Assembly: GCA_037962975.1 (NCBI GenBank) | Contig: CM075669.1 | Location: 89,138,001-89,202,000 of the forward strand | Direction: 5' to 3' | DNA: 64,000 bases | DNA from: Clitoria ternatea | Taxonomy: Eukaryota > Streptophyta > Magnoliopsida > Fabales > Fabaceae | The notes under the pieces: generated by a model | The model's database searches: none | What the model saw: the letters and a program-made list of their open reading frames with translations, nothing else | Told to the model about the DNA's origin: nothing | Part shown: piece by piece, positions 12,561-25,334 of the stretch | How positions within the stretch are numbered: position 1 is the stretch's first letter | Layout: each line of letters begins with the position of its first letter | Position numbers and translations under genes: made by a program

Positions 12561-14538
12561 AACTTAGGCAGAAAACGGAAATTCTCACAACTCAACACAT
12601 GAAATCTCATTTAAGGCCAATTTAATCACATCTAACACATCATATACATCATATGGGACATGTAAAACTTACTCACACATTCATACTCATAATTTCTCAT
12701 TCCAAACTTAATAACCATAATAAAATTATACTTATCATCATCCAACATATATAGCTATACATTTCCATAACAATCATCACCTATCCTCATATACCATCCT
12801 CATAATCAATAAATTACCATTCACATTATTCCAATATATACATGGCAAGGCAAGCATGAGTATAAAACACATACAACAGTCACTATCAATCTACTCATGC
12901 AATTTGAATGTAAACTCCTCTCCTACCTCGAGGGAAGAGCCGCAACCAATGTACGCTCCGAAAGCTCCGCCACGTAATCCGGAACAAGATCTACATACCA
13001 CATACATATGCACTCATACAATCAATAACCATTTTAAGGCATTCCTCATAAATTCTAATTAATGACCTATATATTGTATGGCTTATGAACAAGTTCTAAA
13101 CTTGTCAAAACACCGATTTATGCAATTGTGTTAGGTTTCGGGAATTCCTTTCCCAAAGCCAAGATCCTCTAGATCTTGAAAGGCCAACTATACCCAACAA
13201 CAACATCTCATCCATTACATAATATAATCCTAAATCACATCAATCCATCAAATATCATCATTGTCACTCAAAACCTAACACAAGTTAGCTTGGCTTCTTT
13301 TAAACCATCCTTGATTAACAACTCTAGTGACACAAGTCATGGCCTATCAACTCACTAACCTATATGTATACCCCATTGATTCCACCATTAAGGGTTATGT
13401 ACTATGTTCACCATTGTTCTTCATTGTAGTTAACAACTCACCATTAAATATCACCTATTGACATTTAATTCATCCACCCAAATTATAATATATCCAATTT
13501 CCCTAAATTCTTAGGGCTAGGGTTCTATGAGAACCCAACAACCATTATCAATATTCATCAATCATCATCAATGGTTATCTTTCATCATTAATATTATTCT
13601 CTAACATCATTAAATATACATTCTACTCACATTTCACATTTTTCCCAATTTATTAAAGTTATGGTTTCACTAGAACCAACCACCATCATAAATGCTTATT
13701 AATTTCTCATCACCTTTCAACATTAATCTTAAATGCCACATTAAATGCTCATAAAAGCTTGCATTTAAGCCACCCCACCTTAGGGTTTTCTATATTAATG
13801 GCTTCATTCAATACCCCAATAATTTTTCTAACCTAGGGTTTGATTCCACATACCACCATTCATCAAAACAACATCTAACCTCCCATCATAACACTTCAAT
13901 AACTCAAAAACTATCAATAAAAACCATGGGTGGTCAAAAATCATACCTCTCCTCCAAGCTTAAGCTCCAAAATGAAAATAAGAGGGAGAGAAGAGAAGAT
14001 GAACCATGCTTGCCTCCATGTCCAATGTAAGCTTCATAAACCCAAGGGATCCTCTTGATTTTAGGTGGAAATGGTCATGGGTGGTGTTGGTCACTTTTAA
14101 CAAGAGAAAGGATGGAGAAGGAGAAGGAAATGAAATGTTGTGAGGGAGAGAAGAGAAGCTGCCGAGAATGGGAGGGGAAAGAAGGAGTTTGGGTTTTTAA
14201 CTTAATCCCCTCATTAAGTTTTACCATTTTATAACATACAGGGTCTCCGTTCGGGCTCAATACTAACTCCAAAAATTATTCCGAAGGTATATTCGGATTC
14301 CCAATAATATTCTTAATAGCCCTGACTAACGGCATCTCAATCAGAGATACTTGGTCCGACACCCATATTCTAATCGGGTATTATTTTAACTCTTAAAGTC
14401 CCACTAAATCATAAATAATTCTTTTAAATCTCAATTTAATCATTTTAATATTTTTGGGATATTTATTAACCCATTTATAATCATTCAATATTTATTCTTT
14501 CTATTTAATTATTTTTATAAAAATTTGGGATGTTACAG

Positions 14539-16048
14539 CTTTTGTTTTTCATTTCAAGTAGATGCCATGTTATATGTTAGAAAAGTACAAAAAGATTGAA
14601 GTTTGATGTATTTTCTAGTCATCTTTCTTCTCTTTCTCAAGTTTTTGCATCTTGTTCTTTGTGTAGTTTGATTTGTTTGTGTCATATGCCATTTTTTAGG
14701 ATTAATATTTTGAGTTTAATGCACCATTTGGTTTCGGTTTTGTATTCAAAGATTAGAGTAAACAAAGTTTGTTAATCCTTAGAGCCATATAGGGTGTGTT
14801 TGGTGCAAGTGGAGCCTTTTCTTGTTTCTAAGTGTGTTTCAAAATTCAACATTTAGGGTGCTTAAAACCGTGTGGTAGAGTTACATATCTCATCAATTAT
14901 GACTCTAAAGTTTCCATTCCAAGTGTTAGGAGACCTCACTTTAAGGTTCTCCAAATTTGTGCTCAACTTTTAGGATGTAGAAATCAATTCTTAGTTTTCT
15001 TCTAGGTTCTTTTTAACTTTTCAATTTCAAGCACCATATAGGTGTAATTGTGATTCAGTTTTCATATTGAACATGCATAAGAAAATTCATCAAAAAAACC
15101 TAATAACCTCTTATAAGTGCACTTGGGAGAAGATTGCATCCTAAGCAAAAAAGGTTAAAATTGAACTTTTAACTAGCATAAGTGTGTTTTAGTTTCGGGC
15201 TTGGTTGATTGGTGTTTAAGTGTTATAAAATATTAGAGGCAAAAGAAAAATAATAGAAAGGGAAAAATACAAGAAAAGAAAGCCCTTACAAAAGCAAAAT
15301 CAAAAAGGGTATCAAAATAAAAAAGTTGAAAATAAGACCTCTTTTAGCAAATTTTAAAAAGTATAAGCACCAAGTCATCTTGTTACTTGAAACACCAAGA
15401 CCTAAAAAGTTAATTGCTAGTTGACCCTTTTTACAAAGTCAATAGAACTTTGTTTGCTTAGCTTGCAATTCTAGGGTTTCTAGGGTCTTTCCGTTAGCTT
15501 GCTTTTATTTCATGCATTTAGTTTGTTGTTTGTCAAGTTTTGTGTTCTACTCCATTTTCAAAATTGTCTTATCTTTAGCTTTCTTCATTTTAGCTTTTGT
15601 AGCTTTGAGTCTTGTCATAACAAAAACCCAAAAATAATCCCTTTGAGTAGCCTTTTAAAATTTTAAGCATTTTTAGTTTATCTTTCCTCGACTCTTAAAG
15701 CTTTGTCTCTAGAGTTCTTTCCCTTCAATTTCAAGATAACTCTTTCTCAATATCAAGAGGGTAGTGTATTGAATGCAATTGAAGATAAGTGTGTAAATTG
15801 CTTTGGTGATCTTGAAACCAAAGAGAAAGGACAAGGCTTGAGAGGAAAACACTTTGAGTAAAACACTTGGTGACACATTTTCTTTCTTTAATTGAATTGC
15901 TTAACAAATTTTGTTTGAGTGCTCATTCGCTAGGAGCTGTGGAGAATTTCACATCAAGGCTAAGAAGACTTTGAAGAATTGTAAAAGAAAGCAAAGTCTT
16001 GTACTCATTAGCAAATATTAGGAAATTTCTTAAAAAAAATTAGTGTTT
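14539..16048 (+). other. Gypsy-1 5' untranslated region (part 1)
   Basis: About 1.5 kb of T-rich, non-coding sequence between LARD-1 and CACTA-2. It resumes at 25335 beyond CACTA-2 and leads to the gag at 25951, so I read it as the leader of gypsy-1. No 5' LTR or primer-binding site is visible; those must lie left of LARD-1 or be lost. Confidence 0.5.
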
Positions 16049-16059
16049 CACTAATGTAA

Positions 16060-16470
16060 AAAGTGGATATAACAACTAGATATAATCACGGGTTAAAATG
16101 GATCAATGATAAAAGAATGCACGGTGGCATTTTTGAAATTATACGTTAAATAATACAATCACAGGTGGTGAACAACCATGGTTGTAGGTTCATGGGTAAC
16201 TATATAATCACAGATAATATCAGAGCCGTGATCGTATCCATAAAATCACGGTTGTATTTCCAACCATGGATATATAGTTTAGGGTTTAGGGTATATCTGT
16301 TGGGCCTATATACCCACGATTGACTCTACAATCGTGATTATATATTGATGGATACGATCACGGTTGTGGTCTTAACTGTGGTTATAGAGTTAAGATTTAA
16401 TTAGGGGTATTAGTGTAACTGTGATTATAGATGTAATATAATCATGGTTTTAAGGGGATCCGTGATTAAA
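16060..16470. repeat. CACTA-2 left subterminal repeats
   Basis: Repeated TATAATCACGG / ACCGTGATT words in both orientations (for example around 16079, 16151, 16203, 16241, 16370), typical of TNPA-binding subterminal arrays. The partner array is at 25019-25320. Confidence 0.85.
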
Positions 16471-16472
16471 TA

Positions 16473-16680
16473 TGTTTTCAGAAACTTCAAAAGTCGTGCC
16501 TGATAGCCTTTTTTCACTTTCTTATTCTTCTTTCACTCTGGTTCTCGTCTTCTTCTTGTCCTCATCCTTCTCTTTGCCTCCAGTTTGTGCTTTTTTCTTG
16601 TCCTCATCTTCTTCATTCACTTTATCCTTCATTCTTCTTGCGCGTTACGAGTCATCTTCTAGCAGCATTGTCTAGTAAGT
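16473..16680 (+). other. Putative CACTA-2 leader exon
   Basis: CT-rich stretch directly after the subterminal array, ending at a consensus splice donor GTAAGT (16675-16680). En/Spm elements transcribe from one end through a short first exon (family knowledge). The open frame here is low-complexity and may be untranslated. Confidence 0.35.
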
Positions 16681-18412
16681 CCTCCCCTGATGCTTATGGT
16701 ATATCAGTATTTGTCGAAGCTTGTCTATGGGTGTGTTTTCATAGCACAGGGGAAATGGGTATTCATCCTTAAAAATGCAATGCGTATACTCTACTACTCA
16801 CAGTCTGTATTTTCTATGCTTTGTCTCTGTGTGTGTTTTCATAGAAAACAAGAAAATGTGTATGGTTATACTCACAGTCTGTGTATAGAGTTAACATTGG
16901 TGTATATACTTTGTCTCTGTCTCTGTTTATTTTACTTTGTCTCTTTCTCTATTTATTTTACTGTGTTTTATCCTTAAAAAATGTTATGGCTATAGTGAAA
17001 GGAAGAAAAGAAAGTAATGAGAGCTTGGTTAAGTTCTGAGTTGTGTGAGTTCAATATAGACCCACTTCATAGTTCATACTAACCTAAAAAAATGAGGTAG
17101 CAACTCGAGATGGCATTATTTGGATATCCGAGAGATATATATTTGAATGAATTTTAGGTGAAAAGGTAATAAGTTGCATATAATGAAGACATTGAGAAGC
17201 AGTTGAAGGCTGCTGCATTGTGGAGAATTATAATTATAATCATAAATGAAGATGACCTTGTGATAGACATGAAAATAATAAGAACATGAAAAGTAGATTA
17301 CCATCCTAATGACAAAATACGCAATACTGAAACTTATGCGACAAGTTAAGGTTAATAAATTAAAGCTTTATAATATAGTTGTGCAACTTTGAATCAGTCA
17401 TAATTTGTTAGGGATTCATATAACTGACTCTCAAAATCAAATAAAGAAGTTAGTTTTACTTCGAAGGGAAATTATTATCTCAATAAGAGGAGTCTGGCAG
17501 CTAACCCCTCAACGTTCATATGAGTCATGTACTTTTTTGGTAATCTTTGAGATTTTAAAATCATTATTCAACCTCTAATTGGATCGCTTTGAATTTAATC
17601 CTTTTTAAGTGTAAATGATAGTGAGAAGTACAGTACAAAAGACTAAAATAGATGATAGGGTCATCTCAGTGAGAACTAATTTGATATTTTAAAATTTCAA
17701 AGACAAAAATACACAACTTATGTGATTTAAAGAATAACCCGATGGTTTACTTATCTACATTTTCAAATATTTACTCACTCATAATTAGCAATATATTTTT
17801 ATAGACACTTTACTTATCATAAAACTCAAAATATAAAAATAGTTACAAAAGACATAAAATCCACCCACAATCTTATATTATATATGCTTATTGCTCTCAT
17901 ATAATGTTGTTTCTATTGCTGTTGTATGTGTGTGGTTGTCAATCTTTCGAACTTGTAGGCTCATACTAGTTAACTAGTATGAAAGTTGCTTTGCATCAGT
18001 GAACCATAGTTCCCTGTTTGAGATTCGACATAAACGGTCATTAATTAATTTCATCGTTTTTGTTGAATCTTGAAATGTCTGTTTGGACAGTTTGGGATGA
18101 ACAATTATTTTTTATACGTTGTTGGTATGTACAAGTTAGGATTTATTTTAAAATTTGATAAAGTTTTGGTAACTTGCATTTTGTGTTGTTCTCTGGGTGC
18201 ATATTTGGTTATGGTTAAATTTGATTTGACCACTCTCATTTTGTGTACTTAGAGACCAATGCGAAATGCTGTCGAAATTTGATCAAATTTTAAAATAACT
18301 CCTAACCTGTATATATCAATGATGTATAAAAACAATTGTCATCCTAAATGGGTAGGACCACCATCTTTGTAAAAATGGTGAGATTGATCATAGCACCTTG
18401 TAAACAGTTGGT
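16681..18412 (+). other. CACTA-2 first intron or spacer
   Basis: No supported gene. AT-rich, with several TGTGTGTTTTCATAG repeats near 16729-16850. It lies between the putative leader exon and the transposase start. Confidence 0.5.
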
Positions 18413-20142
18413 ATGGATCGGAGTTGGATAACTGCATCATGCATAAGTCTAGAGTACGAGGGTGAAGTTGAATCATTTATAGAATTTGTAGCAAGGAATA
18501 CTGAGGAGGTGAATGGAACGTATTTTTCCCTTATATTAAATGCTTGAACCTGCATCGGCTAGACTTGGAAGAGGTGCGAGAACATCTACTGTGTGATGGT
18601 TTTCTTCGTAGTTATATCCATTGGATATGGCACGGTGAAGATGTGGTGGTGCCAAGTACCAGTTCTCAAACTGAAAACTGAAGCCCAATGCATGACACCG
18701 ATGTCGACATGGATGACCGACTTAAGGATATGATCTGTGATATGGGGGTAGAAGATTTTAAGAGAGCTCATGTATATACGACTTTATGTGAGGATTTTGA
18801 GAAACCGTTGTATCCAAACTACGTCAATTTCACGAGGTTGTCAATAGTTTTATGATTGTTTAATTTGAAGGCCATAAAAGGGTGGACGAATAAAAGTTTC
18901 ACTGACTTACTGAAGTTGTTGAAAGAAATGCTCCCAGCTGGAAACACCTTGCCGAATCGTAATTATGAGGCCAAAAAGGTGTTGTGTCTTATGGGTTTAG
19001 AGTATACGAAGATACATGCATACCCAAATAATTGTGTATTATTTCGGGGTGAGTATGAAATACTGCATCGATGTCCTAGGTGTGGGGTGTCACGATATAA
19101 GAATAAAGAGACCGATTTTGATGAAGTCTATACTAAAGGGTCTCCTACAAAGGTGTTGTGGTATCTACCCATAGTTCCAAGACTAAAGCGTCTGTTTGCC
19201 AATGTAGATGATGAAAAACTTATGAGATGGCATATTGATGAAAGGGTTATTAATGGACTACTTAGGCATCCGGTAGATGGATCACAATGGAAAAAAATAG
19301 ATACGATGTTTCTAGAATTTGCCCATGAACCAAGAAATGTTAGGCTTGCACTAGCCACAGATGGCATGAACCCGTATGGAAACCTGAGCACAAACCATAG
19401 TTTGTGGCCTATTTTGTTGTTTGTTTACAACTTGCTACCATGGTTGTGCATGAAGCAGAAATATGTTATTTTATGAATGATGATTTCTGATCCACGACAA
19501 CCGGGGAATAACATTGATGTATATTTAACTCCATTATTTGAAGACCTCAAAATGTTATGGGAAGACGAGGTTGATGTGTTTGAAGGGTTTGCAGGACAAT
19601 CATTCAAATTGCGTGCCATGCTATTCTGCATGATCAATGACTTTGAAGCGAATGGTAACTTATCCAGGTACAACGTAAAGGGTCATAAAGCTTGTCTTGT
19701 GTGTGAGGAGGGAACTAGTTCTATGCGGCTGCACCATGGTAGGAAAAATGTTTATCTTCGACATCGAAGGTTTCTTAAAGCTAATCATCCGTTTTGTAGG
19801 TTAAAGAAGTCATTCAACAATGTTCAGGATTTTGAAATGCCTCCTCCACCACTATTTGGTCGCCAGATATATGAAAAGGTAAAAGACATCAACGTGGTGT
19901 TTGACAAGTGTGAAAAACAATCCACCGCACAAAATCATTGGAAGAAAAAGTCAACAATTTTTATCCTACCATATTGGAGGGAGCTTGATGTAAGACACTA
20001 CATTGATGTAATGCATGTGGAGAAAAATATGTGCAACAGTTTGGTTGGAACACTCTTAAACATACCCGGGAAGACTAAGGATGGCCTAAATTCACGTATG
20101 GACTTAGAGTTGATAGGTATACGTCAGGATTTGCTTCCATAA
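18413..20142 (+). pseudogene. TNPD-type CACTA transposase (decayed)
   Basis: Catalytic transposase of the En/Spm superfamily, which would cut and join the element ends in the nucleus. From ATG 18413 the frame begins MDRSW, the usual start of the transposase-associated domain. With frame changes it continues through a VREHLLCDGFL-type block (18577-18612). The main Tnp2 domain (18856-20142) shows GWTNKSFTDLL, CPRCGVSRYK (zinc-binding-like pair), LATDGMNPYG and, after a stop at 19476, a GNNIDVYLTPL segment and CLVCEE. It is interrupted at least at 18855 and 19476 and ends at a stop at 20142. Neighbouring modules at 20150-21527 would normally be part of the same protein. Family assignment is secure; activity is not possible. 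Confidence 0.9.
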
Positions 20143-20149
20143 TCAAAGG

Positions 20150-21527
20150 GAAAACTAATATATTTGCCCCTAGCATGTCATACATGTTCCAAAAAAGAAA
20201 AGCAAAGTTTGTGTGAATCGTTACGTATTGTGAAAGTTCCGTCTGGTTATGGTTCAAACATCAACACTTGTGTTTCCATGAAATATTCGAAGTTAGTTAG
20301 ATTAAAGTCTCATGATTGTTATATATTGATGCAATAGTTTTTTCCTATCGCCATCTGTGACATTCCTCCTAAAAATGTGAGAAATGTCATAACAAGACTG
20401 TGTTTGTTTTTCAATGCCATATGTTGCAATTTAATCATCCTTTACGAATTAAATGTGTTAGAACAGGAAGCATCACTTATACTATGTCAACTTGAAATGC
20501 ATTTCCTGCCTTTTTTGACATAATGGTCCACTTAATCATCCATTTGGTGAGAGAGGTCCATTTGTATGGTCTAGTGTTCTTGCGGTGGATGTATCCCGTT
20601 GAGCGATATATGAAGATATTGAAAGGGTATATGAATAATCAACGTCGTCCTGAAGCTTCGATTGTGGAAAGGTATATTATAGAGGAAGCAATTAAGTTTT
20701 GCACTAATTATATGTCACATGCTGAGAGCATTAGTATTCCAAAGACTCGTCATGATGGGCGATTGGATGGGAAAGGTACGATTGGTAAAAAAATGAAGAA
20801 CATGCCACGTGATGATTTCCTTTAAGCGCACTGGTATATGTTGAATAACACAAACGACGTGTAACTGTATCTAACTACTCACAAAGAGCTAGTCAAGAGA
20901 AACAACCCTAGAATGACTGAAAAGTGGGTGTTGAATGAACACAACAAGATATTCATGTAGTGGTTCCAAATGACCATTCTGAAAGATACATATACTTTTG
21001 TGACATTACATCGACTAGCACAGGGCCTGAACTTCGATGTCTTCACCTTTTGTGGGTATGACATAAATAACTATTCGTTTTATACAAGGACACAAGATGA
21101 GAAAAGTACAAATCAAAATAGTGGAGTTATGGTTGTGGCTCAATCAATGCATTTCTAAACTTCAAAGGACAACAACCCTGTCATGGTTGAGTCATGTTAC
21201 TTTGGTGTGATTGAAGATATATGGGAAGTCAATTACGGTCCTTTTACCGTTCCTGTGTTTAAATACAAACGGGTTGACAATAAGAATGGTGTCAAAATTG
21301 ATGATTTTGGATTTACATTGGTGGATCTCAACAAGATAGGTCATAAGGAGGAACCATTCATCATGGCAATGCGAGTAAAGCAAGTTTTTTATGTTACTGA
21401 CCCAGCTGACAAACGGTGGTCAATTATTACCAAGGTAGACACAACATTGGAGACCCTACTCTTGATGTTATGGAAATTTTATCTGCCACAACACGAATTC
21501 CGTCATCTGTCGTATAAGATGACATAG
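20150..21527 (+). pseudogene. TNPD C-terminal DUF4218/DUF4216-like region
   Basis: Continuation of the transposase polypeptide as remnants in several frames. 20523-20825 contains HLVREVHLYG and WMYPVERYMK followed by RRPEASIVERY, the pattern of the DUF4218 domain in plant CACTA transposases. 21183-21527 contains GVIEDIWEVNYGPFTVPVFK and a VFYVTDP motif, the pattern of DUF4216. Stops at about 20823, 20960 and 21157 break the frame. Confidence 0.82.
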
Positions 21528-21689
21528 ATGATGTAGTTGCCAGTCGTCATGAACACCATGAAGGCTTGTGGGAAAATATTCCATCTTTATAGGGTATGAT
21601 TGATTGTATTGAATGTTATGTTAATGAATCATTGTATTAAATGTTATATTAATTATTCATTGTATTAATCATGTTATAAGTACTATATA

Positions 21690-22680
21690 TTGACATCTAG
21701 GTCCAGCTCACAGGCTACAGGTTCCTTTACTCGGAAGAGTAGAGGTGTTACCCGGATGTAGGATATTGCACTTAGGCGTCATCGGGGAGAGAGGTTACGT
21801 GTTGACGTCGATGTCAACACTGTTAGAATTCATGGACCACATGCCTCGAAGTTTAGCAGTTACTTGGGATTTGTGGCTTGCACGAAGATGTCCATTATTA
21901 TCCCCGACTGGGATAATGTCGAGGAAGTCGTGAAAAACCACATTTGGTCAGATATTCTAGTAAGTTAGATATCATTTAAGTTTTATTTAAGTGTATTATT
22001 TCAAGTAATTCATAATAAACTATCTTATACGGACTGATTTCCACTTGTAGGATTCTTGGAAGTTACCAGCACATGACATACTGAGGAGGAAGATCCTCAG
22101 TATTATTGCTGACTGATGGAGGTCATTCAAGTCCACTCTCACCAGGAGTTACGTAAGGACTTTAAATTCTTAATCAATAGTTTACCAACTCTATTGCCAA
22201 TTTACACCAATCCTTATTTTAATTATGAATTGTAGGTATATATTCGGGGAGGAGCGAGGACAGTTCCCCAAAGAGAAATATACCTTCATAGATCAGGAGA
22301 CTTGGGATGCTTTCGTTGCATCTAGGCATACCGACCAGTGAATGGTACGTTAGTATTTAAGATGATTAAATCATTTATAATTTAAACGTAACTCTAACCC
22401 ATTTTCTTTCTTGTTGCAGGCCATACGAACAAAGGCACAAAGCATGAGGAAGCTGAATGACTGCCCCCATAGATTTTCAAGTGGGGGTTACCGACTATTG
22501 GAGGAGTACATGGCCCAGGAGAAGGCCAATCAGTGTCAGGTTAGCCAACCTGACACTGGTGTTGTGGATCCCCCTTCCCCACCTGTGCGTCATGAGAAAT
22601 GGAAGCGGGCATGGGTTAGGTAGAGTGGGAAATACACTTCCTCACAAGCTTAGGAGGTTGCCTTACAAATAGTAAGTATC
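21690..22680 (+). pseudogene. TNPA-like protein (Transposase_24 / Ptta-En-Spm)
   Basis: Several exon-like blocks separated by introns with GT...AG edges. One carries IPDWDNVEEVVKNHIW (about 21893-21940). The next carries a GQFPKEKYTFI-type stretch (about 22260). The next (22420-22510) carries RTKAQSMRKLNDCPHRFSSGG and YRLLEEYM. These are characteristic of the second protein of plant CACTA elements, which binds subterminal repeats. A stop before 22342 and another at 22621 interrupt it. Confidence 0.78.
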
Positions 22681-22959
22681 TGCCTTATAAAGTTTTCAGA
22701 TTTTTGGTTAACACAAAACCCTGAACACTAACTTGTTTGGTTTCAGGATTCCTTGGTTGAGCAATCAACCCAAAGGTCTTTCATAGCCCATGGTAGGCAA
22801 GATATTTTGACTACCGCCATCGGTAGGCCAGAGTACCCAGGAAGGGTGTGTGCTATTGGTTAATGTCACGGTAAGTTATAAATGACTGTATCCTTTCATT
22901 TTGTTTTTTATTAAATAATTATGGTTTAATTATTCATATTTCACAGGCTTCCGGAGCTA

Positions 22960-23160
22960 TTACGATGCTCTTGACCCAACGCCCTCCGTAGCAGTTGATG
23001 GAGCAGAGGGTTGAGTCGAGGGTGGCTACTGCGAAGGCTGAGTGCTAGAAGCAGATGATGGTGCTTCATGTAGAGATGGCCCGATTCGAGAAGGAGATGA
23101 AGTCCTCACTTAACCATCACCAGGAGCCTACTGCCCCAACTATCAACCCACAGGTTTGAT
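22960..23160 (+). pseudogene. Coiled-coil segment of the TNPA-like protein
   Basis: Short exon-like block with heptad-like charged residues (EQRVESRVATAKAE, then MARFEKEMKSSL) and a stop inside. It follows an AG acceptor and ends near a TTTGATGTG boundary. Coiled-coil tails are usual in this protein family. Confidence 0.5.
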
Positions 23161-23249
23161 GTGTAAATATGTAGGTACGGAGGGTTAGCACTAAGGGGTC
23201 ATGCACTGCAGCTGACCATGGCGATGATAGGGTCAACGCTGTAGATACC

Positions 23250-23498
23250 CATCAATGTGACTTGTTTATTGATGGGTCAGAGGAGCCAGCCGCCACTGGC
23301 ATGGTGTATAACTTAGGCCCTGTGGTTCACCACCAATCATTACCTGATGGTATACCCAGGGTCTCTATTGTACTCATCATTGAGGAGGATGCTATTGTGC
23401 CAGTGGCAACTCTAGAGGTGCAGACCACTGGTCAGGCGGTGGGACACTTCCTTATGTGGCCCAACAGACTCGTGTCGGTTGCTCCTCCACAGGTATAA
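23250..23498 (+). pseudogene. DUF8039-like segment
   Basis: Frame containing CDLFIDG, VYNLGPVVHHQSLPDG, VSIVLIIEEDAIVPV and FLMWPNRLV. This spacing matches the small domain often found between the TNPA-like and protease parts of legume CACTA proteins (recognised by pattern). Ends at a GT donor near 23492. Confidence 0.6.
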
Positions 23499-23574
23499 AC
23501 CTGAAACACTAACTGATTTTGTTATATTGTCAACTATGGTATAAACCCTTAATGTTTTAACTGTTCAACAGGAC

Positions 23575-24780
23575 GCAGGCCTGGCATTGAAGAAGCCAGA
23601 CCCCGTCGATGATCCGATCCAGAAGCGATGGAAGGTCGGGGCTGAGCTAGGAGAGAACGCTCTTGGGGTGCCATGGCAGCCACTGGTGTTTGGCCGTCCA
23701 AGTTCACTACCGCTTTACATTACGTAGAGTGACTTGCCTGAGATTATGATGGGGACGACGATCCTGAACATATCCATCATTCAGATGTGGGAGCTGTAAG
23801 TATCATTTTATGTCTAAATATTTCATTATACAAGTTATTTGTCACTAACCATGTCTAAACTTGTTTAGGTTTCTGCATAAAATTTGTGTGGATTTGGGTT
23901 TCAATGGAACTTATGGTTTCGTAGAGCCCTCTTTCATACAGGGGAAAGGAAACAAGAAGGAGGACACCCAGGCATCATCCAGAATTAGATGTATGAGTCT
24001 AGGAAGACGGTATACTTGGCCTCATATCATACAGGGTAAGATTCTATTCCATAATTATTGTCCATCAATTTTTGCATTTTGAAGTCTAATTTATCACTGG
24101 TAACTACAGTGCTCATTGGACGTTTGTGGTGATCTGTCCCTGGGCTTTAGTGGCTTTATACTTTGATTTTGTGCATGGGACTATTCCATAAGACCTCAAA
24201 ACAATAGGAGACGCGTAAGTTAATCCCTAAAAAATAAAATAACTTTCTATAAATTCGATTACATCATTTTTGTTTTTCTATGATTCTAACTTATCTTATG
24301 TTTTATTCTGATGCTGGGCGGTGGTTGGATATAGTTAACTGCATGGAAGTAAGTCCAACGGAAAAAAAAACTCATGTGGATGCACCCAAAAGTAAGTCAA
24401 TCAAATTTATTCAAATCTTTATTATATTTTGAAAACTTGAATTCACTTATTCTATATTTTATGTCCATTGTAGTCTTATAGGCAAGAGGGTAGCTACTAG
24501 TGTGGCTATTACGTCATGCACACCATGCTGACCATCATCCAAGAACATTTAGTAGATGGATGGACAAATGTAAGTCTCACTTGCCTAGTTTTCTACCAAT
24601 TTGATCAAATTCATGTAATAAATATAGATTTTGTTCTAATTATTTTGTGTATTGTTTGTAGTACTTTCAAGACCAGTCATACTTCCCTAAGACACATATA
24701 GATAATGTTAGAAAGCAATGGGCTGCATATTTCATTGAAGTGAGGCAAGGACTTAGATAGATATAGGATTTTTACTCTTT
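23575..24780 (+). pseudogene. Ulp1-like (C48) protease, multi-exon remnant
   Basis: Exon-like blocks separated by AT-rich introns. 23861-24040 has an FLHKICVDLGFNGTYGFVEP segment. About 24110-24150 encodes AHWTFVVICP with the catalytic-type HW. About 24480-24570 reads QEGSY, a stop, then CGYYVMHTM, matching the Gln and Cys of the C48 active site with a premature TAG one codon before the Cys. A last block (24661-24760) ends with AAYFIEVRQ. Such proteases are carried by many plant CACTA and Mutator-like elements; their role there is not settled. Confidence 0.75.
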
Positions 24781-25018
24781 TATAGTTGTACCTACTGTAG
24801 GGTTAGGGGTTTATATTTTATTACTTTACATTCATGTCAATTGTATATAGTTTCATATTCTACGTTGTTATAATTTGATAGCAAATTAATGTTATATACA
24901 TACCATTTGTTTTCATTTATTGTTGCTGCATATGCTGGGAATACACTATGTTGGCTGTATTATATTGCAGGTTTGGGAAATCAATAAAACAGAGCCCACA
25001 TTAAAAAAAAACCTCATA

Positions 25019-25320
25019 TTTAATCACGGTTATTAATAACCGTGGTGATAGATACCCTTTAATCACGCTTGTTACCATAACCGTGATTATATATAGTGAT
25101 GTAAATAGATGTTTTATGACAATGTGTAATCACGGTTATGGTTGGCAACCGTGATTAAATAGGGTCTTATTTAATTATAGTTATAAACAACCGTGATTAA
25201 ATGGGATCTATAACCATGGCTGTGAACCGTGATTAAAAGCCCCCATCTATTACCACGGCTGTAACAACCACGATTCATGAACCGTGATTAAAAGACTATT
25301 TTAACCATGATTAAATCCTT
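25019..25320. repeat. CACTA-2 right subterminal repeats
   Basis: Alternating TTAATCACGGTT and AACCGTGATTA words, at least ten within 300 bases, next to the right terminal inverted repeat. Confidence 0.85.
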
Positions 25321-25334
25321 TTTCTGCACTAGTG

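Larger units (their letters stand above)
777..14538 (-). mobile_element. Non-coding LTR retrotransposon (LARD-1)
   Basis: Two long direct repeats (777-4172 and 9649-14538) bracket an interior that, after removing the nested CACTA element, is about 2.6 kb and has no gag or pol. On the minus strand the LTR starts TGTAACATCCC and ends GGGTGTTACA. It is followed by a primer-binding site complementary to initiator Met-tRNA (9632-9644) and preceded at the far end by a purine tract (4173-4185). The termini resemble Tekay/Del chromoviruses (family knowledge), but with no protein the lineage is uncertain. In 869-1141 against 11260-11532 I counted about 9 differences in 273 bases, so the LTRs are related but not very recent. 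It must have moved with proteins from another element. Confidence 0.8.
9649..14538 (-). repeat. LARD-1 5' LTR, full length (4.9 kb)
   Basis: Bounded by TGTAACACCCC on the plus strand at 9649 and GGGATGTTACA ending at 14538, both standard TG...CA ends. Its 11168-14538 portion matches 777-4172. It contains a tandem repeat (10741-11065) and the palindrome array (12010-12560). No protein-coding frame of substance. Confidence 0.88.
16049..25334 (+). mobile_element. CACTA element CACTA-2, 9.3 kb, decayed
   Basis: Left end CACTAATGTAAAAAGTGGAT and right end (reverse complement) CACTAGTGCAGAAAAAGGAT form an imperfect inverted repeat. A 3 bp duplication TTT flanks both ends (16046-16048 and 25335-25337). 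Inside, on the plus strand, are the modules of an autonomous plant En/Spm element: TNPD-type transposase with DUF4218/DUF4216-like downstream domains, a Transposase_24/TNPA-like protein, a DUF8039-like segment and a Ulp1-like (C48) protease. All are interrupted by stops or frameshifts, so the copy is dead, though it could still be moved in trans. It is inserted in the 5' region of gypsy-1. Confidence 0.92.
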
